The notes under the pieces were generated by a model. That model saw only the letters and a program-made list of their open reading frames with translations. It made no database searches and had not been told where the DNA came from. The position numbers and the translations under genes are program-made. A stretch of 17,452 bases of DNA from Schleiferiaceae bacterium (lineage in GTDB: Bacteria; Bacteroidota; Bacteroidia; Flavobacteriales; Schleiferiaceae): positions 1 to 17,452 of the forward strand of contig JAURMB010000062.1 of the NCBI GenBank assembly GCA_030831045.1, written 5' to 3'. Numbering within the stretch: the stretch's first letter is position 1; each line of letters begins with the position of its first letter. Below are positions 1 to 6,463 of the stretch, piece by piece.

Positions 1-89
1 GACTGATGACCCGCGACCCGCGCATGGTTGAACGCAAAAAGTTCGGCCAGAAAAAAGCGCGCAAGCGTTTCCAATTCTCGAAGCGTTAA
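1..89 (+). CDS. rpsI: 30S ribosomal protein S9, 3' end only
   Basis: The window opens inside this gene. The first complete codon is at position 3 and the frame ends with TAA at 87-89. The 28 visible residues are the basic C-terminal tail of ribosomal protein S9, with the family hallmarks TRDPRMVERKKFG and a terminal FQFSKR. In known ribosomes this tail reaches the P-site tRNA on the small subunit. The start and the rest of the protein lie upstream of the window. The next gene, rpsB, follows after 99 bp. rpsI (normally with rplM before it) next to rpsB and tsf is a common arrangement in Bacteroidota. The identification is firm despite the short length because this tail is highly conserved. Confidence 0.95.
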   Translation, partial: LMTRDPRMVERKKFGQKKARKRFQFSKR

Positions 90-120
90 TCGCGCACCGA
101 GTATTGGGTTTAGTATCCAA

Positions 121-162
121 ACGGTCAAGATCGCTCTGGCGCTACTTGGCCGTTGCCTTTTT
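121..162 (+). terminator. Hairpin plus T-run between rpsI and rpsB (terminator or rpsB leader)
   Basis: ACGGTCAAG (121-129) pairs with CTTGGCCGT (145-153), a 9-bp stem with one G-T wobble. A small inner CGC/GCG pairing is possible in the loop. TGCC and a five-T run (158-162) follow. This is the shape of an intrinsic terminator for the rpsI transcript. It lies only 26 bp before the rpsB start, so it could instead be an attenuator or a protein-binding leader of rpsB. Sequence alone does not separate these options. Confidence 0.5.
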
Positions 163-188
163 AGCGAACGTAAACCCCCAAGAACCCC

Positions 189-944
189 ATGGCACATACG
201 CCTGAAATTCAGCAGCTCCTCGACGCAGGAGTTCACTTCGGTCACCTGACCCGCAAGTGGAACCCGAACATGGCTCCGTACATCTTTATGGAGCGCAACG
301 GTATCCACATCATTGACCTGCAAAAGACGCAGAAGAAATTGGCCACGGCCTCAGACGCCATGGGCAAAATTGCTGGCAGCGGCCGCAAGATTCTTTTCGT
401 GGCTACCAAGAAGCAGGCTAAAGAAATTGTAGCCGACACGGCCAAGGCCCTCAACATGCCCTACATCGTGGAGCGCTGGCCCGGAGGAATGCTCACGAAC
501 TTCGTGACGATCCGCAAGGCCATCAAGAAAATGTCGAACATCGACAAGATGAAGACCGACGGCACGTTTGAAACGCTTTCGAAGCGCGAGCGCCTTCAGG
601 TTGACCGCCTTCGTGCCAAGCTCGAGAAGAACTTGGGTTCGATTGCCGACATGAGCCGCCTCCCGGCCGCCTTGTTTGTGGTAGACGTGATGCGCGAGCA
701 CATCGCCGTAGAAGAAGCCCGCAACCTCGGCATCCCCGTGTTTGCCATGGTGGACACCAACAGCAATCCGCACCTGGTTGACTACGTGATTCCAGCCAAC
801 GACGACGCGACGAAGTCCATTGCCGTGATCATGGAGTCTGTTTCGGCCTCGATCAAGGACGCCCTGAGCCAGCGCAAGACCGAGAAGGACAAGCCCGGAA
901 GCGAGAAGCTTAGCAAAGCTGCCGCCAAAGTAGCCGCGGAATAA
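189..944 (+). CDS. rpsB: 30S ribosomal protein S2
   Basis: The 251-residue product is ribosomal protein S2, which sits on the head-body side of the 30S subunit and is needed to load S1 where S1 exists. It shows the family pattern from the first residues: LLDAGVHFGH near residues 10-19, RKWNPNMAPYIF near 22-33, GIHIIDLQKT near 38-47, then VERWPGGMLTNF and the late VFAMVDTNSNP, VDYVIPANDDA segments. The length is normal for Bacteroidota. The ATG at 189 starts exactly at the conserved N-terminus. The bases before it (CAAGAACCCC) hold no Shine-Dalgarno motif, as is usual in this phylum. tsf follows after a strong hairpin at 953-979, the gene order shared by most bacteria. Confidence 0.98.
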   Translation: MAHTPEIQQLLDAGVHFGHLTRKWNPNMAPYIFMERNGIHIIDLQKTQKKLATASDAMGKIAGSGRKILFVATKKQAKEIVADTAKALNMPYIVERWPGGMLTNFVTIRKAIKKMSNIDKMKTDGTFETLSKRERLQVDRLRAKLEKNLGSIADMSRLPAALFVVDVMREHIAVEEARNLGIPVFAMVDTNSNPHLVDYVIPANDDATKSIAVIMESVSASIKDALSQRKTEKDKPGSEKLSKAAAKVAAE

Positions 945-952
945 GTTTAACG

Positions 953-979
953 CCGGGGCAACAGCCCCGGTTTTTCTTT
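953..979 (+). terminator. Intrinsic terminator or attenuator between rpsB and tsf
   Basis: CCGGGGC (953-959) and GCCCCGG (964-970) form a perfect 7-bp GC stem with an AACA loop. It is followed directly by TTTTT (971-975), then CTTT. This is a textbook intrinsic terminator 8 bp after the rpsB stop. No good -7 box is visible between it and tsf, so partial readthrough probably sets the S2 to EF-Ts ratio. A terminator at this junction is also known in E. coli. Confidence 0.85.
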
Positions 980-1005
980 GTACTAAACCGACAATACCCC
1001 TTATC

Positions 1006-1830
1006 ATGAGCATTACTGCTGCCGATGTAAACAAACTGCGCCAAATGACCGGCGCCGGGATGATGGACTGCAAGAAGGCCCTCACCGAAGCCAACGGAGA
1101 TTTTGAAGCGGCCATCGACGTGCTGCGCAAGCAAGGCCAAAAGGTTGCGGCCAAGCGCGCGGATCGCGACGCTACCGAAGGTGCCGTTATCGCACTGACC
1201 AACGCCGAGAACACCCGCGGGGTGATCGTTTCGCTGAACTGCGAGACCGACTTCGTGGCCAAGAACGAAGGCTACGTAGATATGGCCAAGAAAATGGCTG
1301 CGATTGCGCTGGCGGGATTCCCCAGCACCAAAGAAGAGCTGCTTGCCCTGACCTACGAAGGTTCGTTGACCGTTGCCGACAAGCTCACCGAGCAAACCGG
1401 CGTCATTGGCGAGAAGATTGAGATCGCCTACTACGAAACCCTCGAAGGTGGCGTTGTTTCAGGCTACATCCACGCGGGCAACAAGCTTGCTACCCTGGCT
1501 GCGCTGAGCGCCGGCGTGGCAGAGACCGCTAAAGACGTGGCAATGCAAGCGGCCGCCATGAACCCGGTAGGTCTCGACCGCACGTCGGTTGCATCTGACG
1601 TGATCGAGCGCGAGCTCGAGATCGCCCGCGACCAAGTTCGCCAAGAAGGCAAGCCCGAAGAAATGATCGAGAAGATCGCCCAAGGCAAGCTTGGCAAATT
1701 CTACAAGGAGAACACCTTGGTCGAGCAAGACTTCATCAAAGACAGCAAGCAGAGCGTGGCCCAGTACGTGGCTTCGGCCGCTGCGGGCGCAACGGTTACC
1801 GGCTTCCGCCGCGTAGGCTTGGGCGTTTAA
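1006..1830 (+). CDS. tsf: Elongation factor Ts
   Basis: EF-Ts is the cytoplasmic guanine-nucleotide exchange factor that recycles EF-Tu. The 274-residue product opens with a UBA-like N-terminal domain (about residues 1-57) containing TGAGMMDCKKAL at 15-26. It then has the EF-Tu-contacting TDFVAKN at 81-87. The remaining dimerisation and coiled regions are of normal length, so this is a complete short-form EF-Ts as found in Bacteroidota. The ATG at 1006 matches the family N-terminus, and no Shine-Dalgarno is present before it. Expression probably depends on readthrough of the hairpin at 953-979. A second hairpin lies 23 bp after the stop. Confidence 0.98.
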   Translation: MSITAADVNKLRQMTGAGMMDCKKALTEANGDFEAAIDVLRKQGQKVAAKRADRDATEGAVIALTNAENTRGVIVSLNCETDFVAKNEGYVDMAKKMAAIALAGFPSTKEELLALTYEGSLTVADKLTEQTGVIGEKIEIAYYETLEGGVVSGYIHAGNKLATLAALSAGVAETAKDVAMQAAAMNPVGLDRTSVASDVIERELEIARDQVRQEGKPEEMIEKIAQGKLGKFYKENTLVEQDFIKDSKQSVAQYVASAAAGATVTGFRRVGLGV

Positions 1831-1853
1831 TTCTCCCGTCTTTTTACCACCTC

Positions 1854-1877
1854 AAAGGCCGCCCTCGGGCGGCCTTT
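1854..1877 (+). terminator. Perfect hairpin terminator after tsf
   Basis: AAAGGCCGCCC (1854-1864) and GGGCGGCCTTT (1867-1877) are perfect 11-base complements separated by TC. The A-start and T-end make it able to terminate in either direction. It ends only 4 bp before the putative pyrH -7 box, so it also insulates the pyrH promoter. Confidence 0.8.
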
Positions 1878-1881
1878 GTGC

Positions 1882-1889
1882 TATCTTCG
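1882..1889 (+). promoter_or_regulatory. Putative pyrH promoter, -7 box
   Basis: TATCTTCG matches the Bacteroidota -7 consensus TAnnTTTG at all but one of the fixed positions. It ends 7 bp before the pyrH ATG, which would give a leader of only a few bases. A TTG-type -33 element is not visible, because the expected place is inside the tsf terminator stem. Confidence 0.5.
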
Positions 1890-1896
1890 CATCTTA

Positions 1897-2601
1897 ATGA
1901 AGTACCGCCGAATCCTCCTCAAGCTCAGCGGCGAGGCGCTGATGGGCAACAAGCCCTACGGAATTGATTCCGAGACCCTTACCACCTATGCACGCGAGAT
2001 CAAGTCGGTGGTCGACGCCGGAGCCCAAGTGGGCGTAGTGATCGGCGGCGGCAACATTTTTCGCGGTCTTCAAGGCGCAGGCGACGGCATGGACCGCGTT
2101 CAGGCCGACCACATGGGTATGCTGGCGACCGTGATTAACGGCCTCGCGCTGCAGTCCGCTCTGGAGCGCGCGGGGGTACAAACCCGCCTACAGTCCGCCA
2201 TTGAAATGGACAAAATTTGTGAGCCCTTCATTCGCCGCCGCGCGGTGCGCCACCTTGAAAAGGGCCGCGTCGTGATTTTTTCGGGCGGAACGGGCAACCC
2301 CTACTTTACCACCGACACCGGGGCGACCCTTCGGGCCATTGAAATCCAGGCCGAGGTCATCCTCAAAGGAACCCGCGTCGACGGAATCTACACGGCCGAT
2401 CCGGAGAAAGACGCCACCGCCACCCGTTTTGAGACCATCAGCTTTACGGAGGTGTACGAGCGCGGACTCAACGTGATGGACCTGACCGCGTTTACCCTGA
2501 GTCAAGAAAACGACTTGCCCATCGTCGTGTTTGACATGAACAAGCCCGGCAACCTGATGCGGGTGGTGAACGGCGACAACGTCGGAACCCTCGTTTCGTA
2601 G
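1897..2601 (+). CDS. pyrH: UMP kinase (uridylate kinase)
   Basis: PyrH phosphorylates UMP to UDP with ATP in pyrimidine nucleotide synthesis and belongs to the amino-acid kinase fold. Visible landmarks are KLSGEAL (residues 9-15, phosphate-binding), GGGNIFRG (50-57), the nucleotide-site [13 protein letters not shown] (129-141) and the C-terminal DMNKPGN (213-219). The 234-residue length is normal for bacterial hexameric UMP kinases. The frame is open from a TTG at 1876, but the family N-terminus ([12 protein letters not shown]) begins at the ATG at 1897, and the extra codons would come from the terminator stem. frr follows after 23 bp, the usual tsf-pyrH-frr order. Confidence 0.97.
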   Translation: MKYRRILLKLSGEALMGNKPYGIDSETLTTYAREIKSVVDAGAQVGVVIGGGNIFRGLQGAGDGMDRVQADHMGMLATVINGLALQSALERAGVQTRLQSAIEMDKICEPFIRRRAVRHLEKGRVVIFSGGTGNPYFTTDTGATLRAIEIQAEVILKGTRVDGIYTADPEKDATATRFETISFTEVYERGLNVMDLTAFTLSQENDLPIVVFDMNKPGNLMRVVNGDNVGTLVS

Positions 2602-2624
2602 CCCCGCCCCTTAGCGATTTTACC

Positions 2625-3188
2625 ATGGAAGAAGAACTCAGCTTTTTGATCGAGTCGTTGACCGACGACATGAACAAGGCAATGGCGCACCTCGACAAGG
2701 CCTTGCTAAAAATCCGCGCGGGGCGTGCCAACCCCAACATGCTTGAGGGCATTCACATCGAGTACTACGGAAGCCAAGTGAAGCTGCAGCAGGTGAGCAA
2801 CATTTCGACACCAGACGCCCGCACCTTGTTTGTGCAGCCGTTTGAGAAGAACCTCATTCAGGAAATCGAGAAGGCCATCATGTATGCGAACCTCGGTTTT
2901 AACCCGATGAACAACGGCGACGCGGTGATTATCAACATTCCGCCCTTGACCGAAGAGCGCCGCAAGGAACTGGTCCGCATGGCCCGCGCCGAAGGCGAAG
3001 AAGCTAAGGTCGCCATTCGCAGCGTGCGCCGCGAGGGCATGGACGAAGCCAAGCGAATGGAAAAAGACGGCCTTAGCGAAGACCAGCGCAAGGACCTCGA
3101 AAACCAGATTCAGGCTATGGTCGACAAGCACATTGCCCTGATCGACCAGCGCGTAACGGAAAAAGAGGGAGATATCCTCAAGCTCTAA
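2625..3188 (+). CDS. frr: Ribosome recycling factor
   Basis: RRF works with EF-G to split post-termination ribosomes so they can start again. The 187-residue product has the expected length (about 185). The long-helix domain I contains KIRAGRANPNML in the N-terminal third and a charged C-terminal segment with many K/E/R residues. The domain II segment contains VQPFEKNLIQEIEKAI and INIPPLTEERRKEL. The ATG at 2625 matches the family start. It lies 23 bp after pyrH and 14 bp before the MarR gene, so pyrH, frr and the regulator are probably co-transcribed. No terminator is seen in either gap. Confidence 0.97.
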   Translation: MEEELSFLIESLTDDMNKAMAHLDKALLKIRAGRANPNMLEGIHIEYYGSQVKLQQVSNISTPDARTLFVQPFEKNLIQEIEKAIMYANLGFNPMNNGDAVIINIPPLTEERRKELVRMARAEGEEAKVAIRSVRREGMDEAKRMEKDGLSEDQRKDLENQIQAMVDKHIALIDQRVTEKEGDILKL

Positions 3189-3202
3189 GTACCTTAGCCC
3201 TA

Positions 3203-3661
3203 ATGGGTAAGAGCATTCAAGAAGAAATTCAGCAGCGCAACTGGCACAACGACCAGCAGGTTGCGGTGATTAATATACTGTACACCTACCACTGGGTTAA
3301 GGGACGCATCAGCGACGCGCTGGCGCCCTACAAGATCACGATGCAGCAGTACAACGTGCTGCGCATTTTGCGCGGATCCCACCCCGAGGGCCTCGCGATC
3401 GGCGTGATCCGCGAGCGCCTGCTCGACAAAACCAGCGACGTGTCGCGCCTGGTGGACCGTCTGGTCAAGCTGGGCTACGTCGAGCGCAAGGGCAGCAAAG
3501 ACGACCGCCGGGTCACGCGCATCTTCTTGACGCTGCGCGGACTCGAGCTGCTCGGTCAGATTCGCTCGGTCGACAAGTTCACCAAAGAAGAGCTGCCCAA
3601 GCGGCTCACGGCCGAAGAGGCTCAGCTGCTGAGCGCCTTGCTCGATAAGGTGCGCACGTGA
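3203..3661 (+). CDS. MarR-family transcriptional regulator
   Basis: The 152-residue product fits the MarR family of dimeric winged-helix DNA-binding proteins. The middle holds the helix-turn-helix (about residues 47-85, including [14 protein letters not shown] and [20 protein letters not shown]). The wing follows with the family signature [13 protein letters not shown] (about 95-107). Helices before and after would form the dimer interface. MarR proteins respond to small ligands or oxidation and usually repress nearby genes, but no target can be named here. It is the last gene of the frr run. Its final 40 bp overlap the 3' end of pgi on the other strand, so the two transcripts collide tail to tail. 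I see no terminator between them. Confidence 0.88.
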   Translation: MGKSIQEEIQQRNWHNDQQVAVINILYTYHWVKGRISDALAPYKITMQQYNVLRILRGSHPEGLAIGVIRERLLDKTSDVSRLVDRLVKLGYVERKGSKDDRRVTRIFLTLRGLELLGQIRSVDKFTKEELPKRLTAEEAQLLSALLDKVRT

Positions 3662-5238
3662 TGAATGAGCGCGGTCGTTGAGGCGTCGTGGGCGCCGATC
3701 GGACCGTCGCCTTCGAGCTCCGGCAGCACCACATTGGCCATTTCTTTTCCGAGTTCGACGCCCCACTGGTCGTAGCTGAACACGTTCCAAACAACCCCTT
3801 GGGCAAACACTTTGTGCTCGTACAGGGCGATTAGGGCGCCAAGGGCCTCCGGAGTCAGGGCGTCAAACAGCAGCGTCGACGTCGGGCGGTTGCCTTCAAA
3901 CACGCGGTAGGGATTGCTGGCCTCGGGGCGGCCCATCATGAGGGCTTCGGTCTGTGCCAAAAAATTACTCAGCAACTTGGCGTGGTGGGCGTGCAGCGGG
4001 TGCTGCGGAACCACCGAAGCGATGAAGTCGCTCGGAATCAGCTCGGTACCTTGGTGGATGAGCTGGTAGAAGGCGTGCTGGCCGTTGGTTCCGGGTTCGC
4101 CCCACACGACGGGCCCGGTGGCGTAGGTCACGCGCTGGCCGTTGCGGTCCAGGTATTTGCCGTTGGATTCCATGTCCATTTGCTGCAAAAACGCGGCGAA
4201 GCGGTGCAGGTACTGGTCGTAGGGCAGCACGGCGTGGGAGGCGGCGCCCAGGAAGTTGCGGTACCATACGCCCAGGGCTGCCATAAGCCAGGGTATGTTT
4301 TGGCGGAACGGGGCCTCGGCAGCGTGGCGGTCGATGCGCTCGGCGCCGGCCAAGAAGGCGCGGAACCCGTCCGCCCCGATGGCGATGGCCAGGGGAAGGC
4401 CGATGCTGCTCCAGACGCTGTAGCGTCCGCCGACCCAGTCCCAAAAGCCAAAGGTGCGGTCAGCGCTAATTCCAAAAGCCTCGACTTTGGCGAGGTTGGT
4501 GCTGAGGGCCGCGAAGTGGTCGGCCACCACGGCGGGGTCGCCCAGGTGCTGCACGAGCCAGGTGCGCGCGGCGTCAGCGTTGGCCATGGTCTCTTGGGTG
4601 GTGAAGGTCTTGGAGGCCACCAAAAACAGGGTGCGCGCGGGGTCGACGAGCTGAAGGGTTTCGTGCAGGTCAGCTCCGTCGACGTTGGCGACGAAGTGCA
4701 TCTGGATTCCGCGGTGGGCAAAGGGCTTGAGGGCCTCGACGGCCATGCGGGGGCCGAGGTCGCTGCCGCCGATGCCGATGTTGACGACGTGCTTGAATTT
4801 TTCGCCCGAGGCCGAGCGGACGTCGCCGTTGCGGACGGCTTCTGCAAATTCGAGCATGCGCTCGCGTTCGCGGGCAATCAGGGGGCGCACGTCCTGGCCG
4901 TCGACGGGTAGGGCTTCGGCCGAGGAGGAGCGGAGCGCGGTGTGGAGCACCGCGCGGCCTTCCGTTTCGTTGATGGCGACTCCGCCAAGTTGGGCGCGGA
5001 ATCCGTCGGCCACCCCGCATTCCTCGAAGAGTTGGGCTAGGAGGTCGAGGGTGGTTTCGTCGACGCGGTGCTTGGCGTAGTCAAAGAGGAGCAGGTCGTC
5101 GAGGCGCACGTGCATGCGCTCAAACCGGGCGGGATCGGCAGCAAAAAGGTCGCGAAGGTGGCGGTCGGCGGTGGCGGCGGCGTGGGCTTCGAGGGCCTTC
5201 CAGGCCTTGGTTTGGGTCGGATTGACGCGGGGCAGCAT
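3622..5238 (-). CDS. pgi: Glucose-6-phosphate isomerase
   Basis: Pgi interconverts glucose 6-phosphate and fructose 6-phosphate in the cytoplasm. I start it at the ATG complementary to 5236-5238, giving 538 residues. The frame is open further, to a TTG at 5265, but the family N-terminus (NPTQT) falls just after the ATG, and the TTG lies at or beside the predicted transcription start. Landmarks in this numbering are [12 protein letters not shown] (153-164), SKTFTTQET (209-217), the catalytic Glu357 in MESNGK, His388 in GTNGQH and Lys498 in GVELGK. This is the long form of Pgi, close to the E. coli type, with a shortened linker before FEGNRP. The C-terminus extends a few residues past the family end and creates the 40-bp overlap with the MarR gene. 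Confidence 0.97.
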   Translation of the reverse strand: MLPRVNPTQTKAWKALEAHAAATADRHLRDLFAADPARFERMHVRLDDLLLFDYAKHRVDETTLDLLAQLFEECGVADGFRAQLGGVAINETEGRAVLHTALRSSSAEALPVDGQDVRPLIARERERMLEFAEAVRNGDVRSASGEKFKHVVNIGIGGSDLGPRMAVEALKPFAHRGIQMHFVANVDGADLHETLQLVDPARTLFLVASKTFTTQETMANADAARTWLVQHLGDPAVVADHFAALSTNLAKVEAFGISADRTFGFWDWVGGRYSVWSSIGLPLAIAIGADGFRAFLAGAERIDRHAAEAPFRQNIPWLMAALGVWYRNFLGAASHAVLPYDQYLHRFAAFLQQMDMESNGKYLDRNGQRVTYATGPVVWGEPGTNGQHAFYQLIHQGTELIPSDFIASVVPQHPLHAHHAKLLSNFLAQTEALMMGRPEASNPYRVFEGNRPTSTLLFDALTPEALGALIALYEHKVFAQGVVWNVFSYDQWGVELGKEMANVVLPELEGDGPIGAHDASTTALIHHVRTLSSKALSS

Positions 5239-5269
5239 GGGCGGCACAGTAAGGGAATTAAGCAAGCCC

Positions 5270-5277
5270 CAAAGGTA
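5270..5277 (-). promoter_or_regulatory. pgi promoter, -7 box
   Basis: Read on the minus strand this is TACCTTTG, a full match to the Bacteroidota -7 consensus TAnnTTTG. It lies 31 bp before the pgi ATG, leaving a leader of roughly 25-28 bases. No clear TTG -33 element is visible at the expected distance; that place falls inside the divergent nfu start region. Confidence 0.7.
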
Positions 5278-5285
5278 CCATGCCG

Positions 5286-5293
5286 TACCTTTG
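5286..5293 (+). promoter_or_regulatory. nfu operon promoter, -7 box
   Basis: TACCTTTG is a full match to the Bacteroidota -7 consensus. It ends 7 bp before the ATG at 5301, so transcription should begin within a few bases of the start codon. It is the obvious promoter for the nfu to hypothetical-protein run (5301-9048). Confidence 0.75.
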
Positions 5294-5300
5294 CATTCCT

Positions 5301-5900
5301 ATGGAAATTCAGCGCGTACCCGTATCCGTTTATGCCGAAATGACGCCGAACCCCGGGGTGATGAAGTTCGTGGCCAATAAGCGCCTGATCGACGTCGACC
5401 ACGTGGAGTTTGCCAACATTGAAGAGGCGCAAATCAGTCCGCTGGCGGCGGCTTTGTTCAACTTTCCGTTCGTGAAGAACGTGTTCATCTCGACCAACTT
5501 TTTGGCAGTGGAGAAGTACAACGTAGTCGAATGGGACGCGGTTACCCAAGAGCTTCGCCAGTTCATCTTGGCCCACATTCAAGAAGGAAAGCCGGTACTG
5601 ACGGCCGTTCCGCAACCGAAAAAATCAGACGCAGCCGAGGCAGCTGCCGATGCCCCAGCCTATCCCGAAGACGGAATCGAGGCCCGCATCGTCGAAATCC
5701 TCGAGGAGTACGTCAAGCCCGCGGTGGCCCAAGACGGCGGCAACATTGTGTTTGCGGGCTACGAGAACAAGATTGTCAAGGTGCAGCTCCAGGGGGCGTG
5801 CGCCGGCTGCCCGTCGAGCACGTTGACGCTTCAGCAGGGCATCAAGAACATTTTGCAGCGCATGCTGCCTACGCTCGTCGACGACGTCGTTCCGGCGTAA
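5301..5900 (+). CDS. Nfu-type Fe-S cluster scaffold/carrier protein
   Basis: The 199-residue product has the two-domain Nfu layout: an N-terminal Nfu_N-like domain (about residues 1-90, with MTPNPGVMKFV and FPFVKNVFI), an Ala/Pro-rich linker, then a C-terminal NifU domain (about 125-199). The NifU domain carries the cluster-binding CxxC as Cys167 and Cys170 in GACAGCPSS, preceded by VAQDGGNI. Such proteins accept [4Fe-4S] clusters and deliver them to target enzymes in the cytoplasm. The open frame extends upstream to 5280, but those codons overlap the -7 box. The ATG at 5301 gives the family-like start MEIQRVPV. It is the first gene of a run with gaps of 8, 15 and 5 bp to the following genes. 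No suf or isc genes are in the window. Confidence 0.93.
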   Translation: MEIQRVPVSVYAEMTPNPGVMKFVANKRLIDVDHVEFANIEEAQISPLAAALFNFPFVKNVFISTNFLAVEKYNVVEWDAVTQELRQFILAHIQEGKPVLTAVPQPKKSDAAEAAADAPAYPEDGIEARIVEILEEYVKPAVAQDGGNIVFAGYENKIVKVQLQGACAGCPSSTLTLQQGIKNILQRMLPTLVDDVVPA

Positions 5901-5908
5901 ATTCGGGC

Positions 5909-6448
5909 ATGGAAGCCTTGATTTTGCCCGTACGAGGGCTGCACCCCCAGATTCCCGAGTCGACCTTCTTGGCGCCCAACTGCACGGTGGTGGGCGACGT
6001 CACGATGGGCGAGGGCTGCTCGATTTGGTTCAACGCGGTGGTGCGCGGAGACGTGAACTTCATTCGCATCGGCAACGAGGTCAACATCCAAGACGGGGCT
6101 GTTATTCACGGCACCTACCAAAAGCACGGAACCACCATTGGCAACCACGTCAGCATTGGCCACGGGGCTACCGTTCACGGCTGTACGCTGCACGACCAGG
6201 TTCTCATCGGAATGGGCGCCATCGTCATGGACCGCTGCGTGGTCGAGTCGGGCAGCATCGTCGCGGCGGGCGCGGTCCTCACGGAGGGCACCCACGTGCC
6301 GGCGGGCTCGGTGTTTGCTGGGGTTCCGGCCAAAAAAGTCAAGGACATCACCCCGGAACTTATGGCTGGCGAGGTCGAGCGCATCGCCAAAAACTACGGA
6401 ATTTATGCATCGTGGCTGCGTCCGGACGCAAACGGCCCCGCGCGTTAA
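5909..6448 (+). CDS. Gamma-carbonic-anhydrase-family hexapeptide-repeat protein
   Basis: The 179-residue product is a left-handed beta-helix protein with imperfect hexapeptide repeats through about residues 20-125. The three metal-ligand histidines of the gamma-carbonic anhydrase family are in place: His67 (GAVIHGT), His85 and His90 (SIGHGATVHGC). Arg46 and Asp48 of VVRGD are also present. A C-terminal helix follows (ITPELMAGEVERIAKNYG). Related proteins (YrdA, PaaY and Cam groups) bind a metal as trimers. Some hydrate CO2 or hydrolyse thioesters, and many have no proven activity, so I do not assign a reaction. The frame stays open far upstream across nfu in another frame. I start it at the ATG at 5909, 8 bp after the nfu stop, where the family N-terminus begins. 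Confidence 0.9.
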   Translation: MEALILPVRGLHPQIPESTFLAPNCTVVGDVTMGEGCSIWFNAVVRGDVNFIRIGNEVNIQDGAVIHGTYQKHGTTIGNHVSIGHGATVHGCTLHDQVLIGMGAIVMDRCVVESGSIVAAGAVLTEGTHVPAGSVFAGVPAKKVKDITPELMAGEVERIAKNYGIYASWLRPDANGPAR

Positions 6449-6463
6449 GCACTTCAAACGACT

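Larger units (their letters stand above)
5270..5293. repeat. Perfect inverted repeat holding two divergent -7 boxes
   Basis: CAAAGGTAC (5270-5278) and GTACCTTTG (5285-5293) are perfect 9-base inverted repeats around the 6-base spacer CATGCC. Each arm is the -7 box (TACCTTTG) of one of two promoters firing away from each other, pgi to the left and nfu to the right. The symmetry would let one dimeric regulator, or one polymerase at a time, occupy both. Confidence 0.85.

Noticed and set aside
28..249. A 73-codon frame spanning the rpsI end and rpsB start.
   Set aside because: It overlaps two certain ribosomal genes out of frame and crosses the hairpin at 121-162.
977..1002. Possible tsf promoter (TTTG at 977-980 with TACCCCTT at 995-1002).
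   Set aside because: The -7 match is poor and the 14-bp spacing is too short for the known -33/-7 arrangement.
351..1262. A 303-codon minus-strand open frame across rpsB and tsf.
   Set aside because: It runs through a terminator hairpin and two highly conserved genes and has no family features.
3982..4911. A 309-codon open frame on the plus strand opposite pgi.
   Set aside because: It is low-complexity Val/Gly/Ala-rich translation in antisense to a clearly conserved enzyme. High GC with biased third positions in pgi explains the open frame. There is no promoter box or family motif.
5239..5265. Upstream TTG start for pgi.
   Set aside because: It falls at or beside the predicted transcription start, and the added residues are absent from the family N-terminus.
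5531..5908. A 126-codon upstream extension of the gamma-carbonic-anhydrase frame.
   Set aside because: It lies entirely over nfu in another frame and is Arg/Gly-rich shadow sequence. The family N-terminus begins at 5909.
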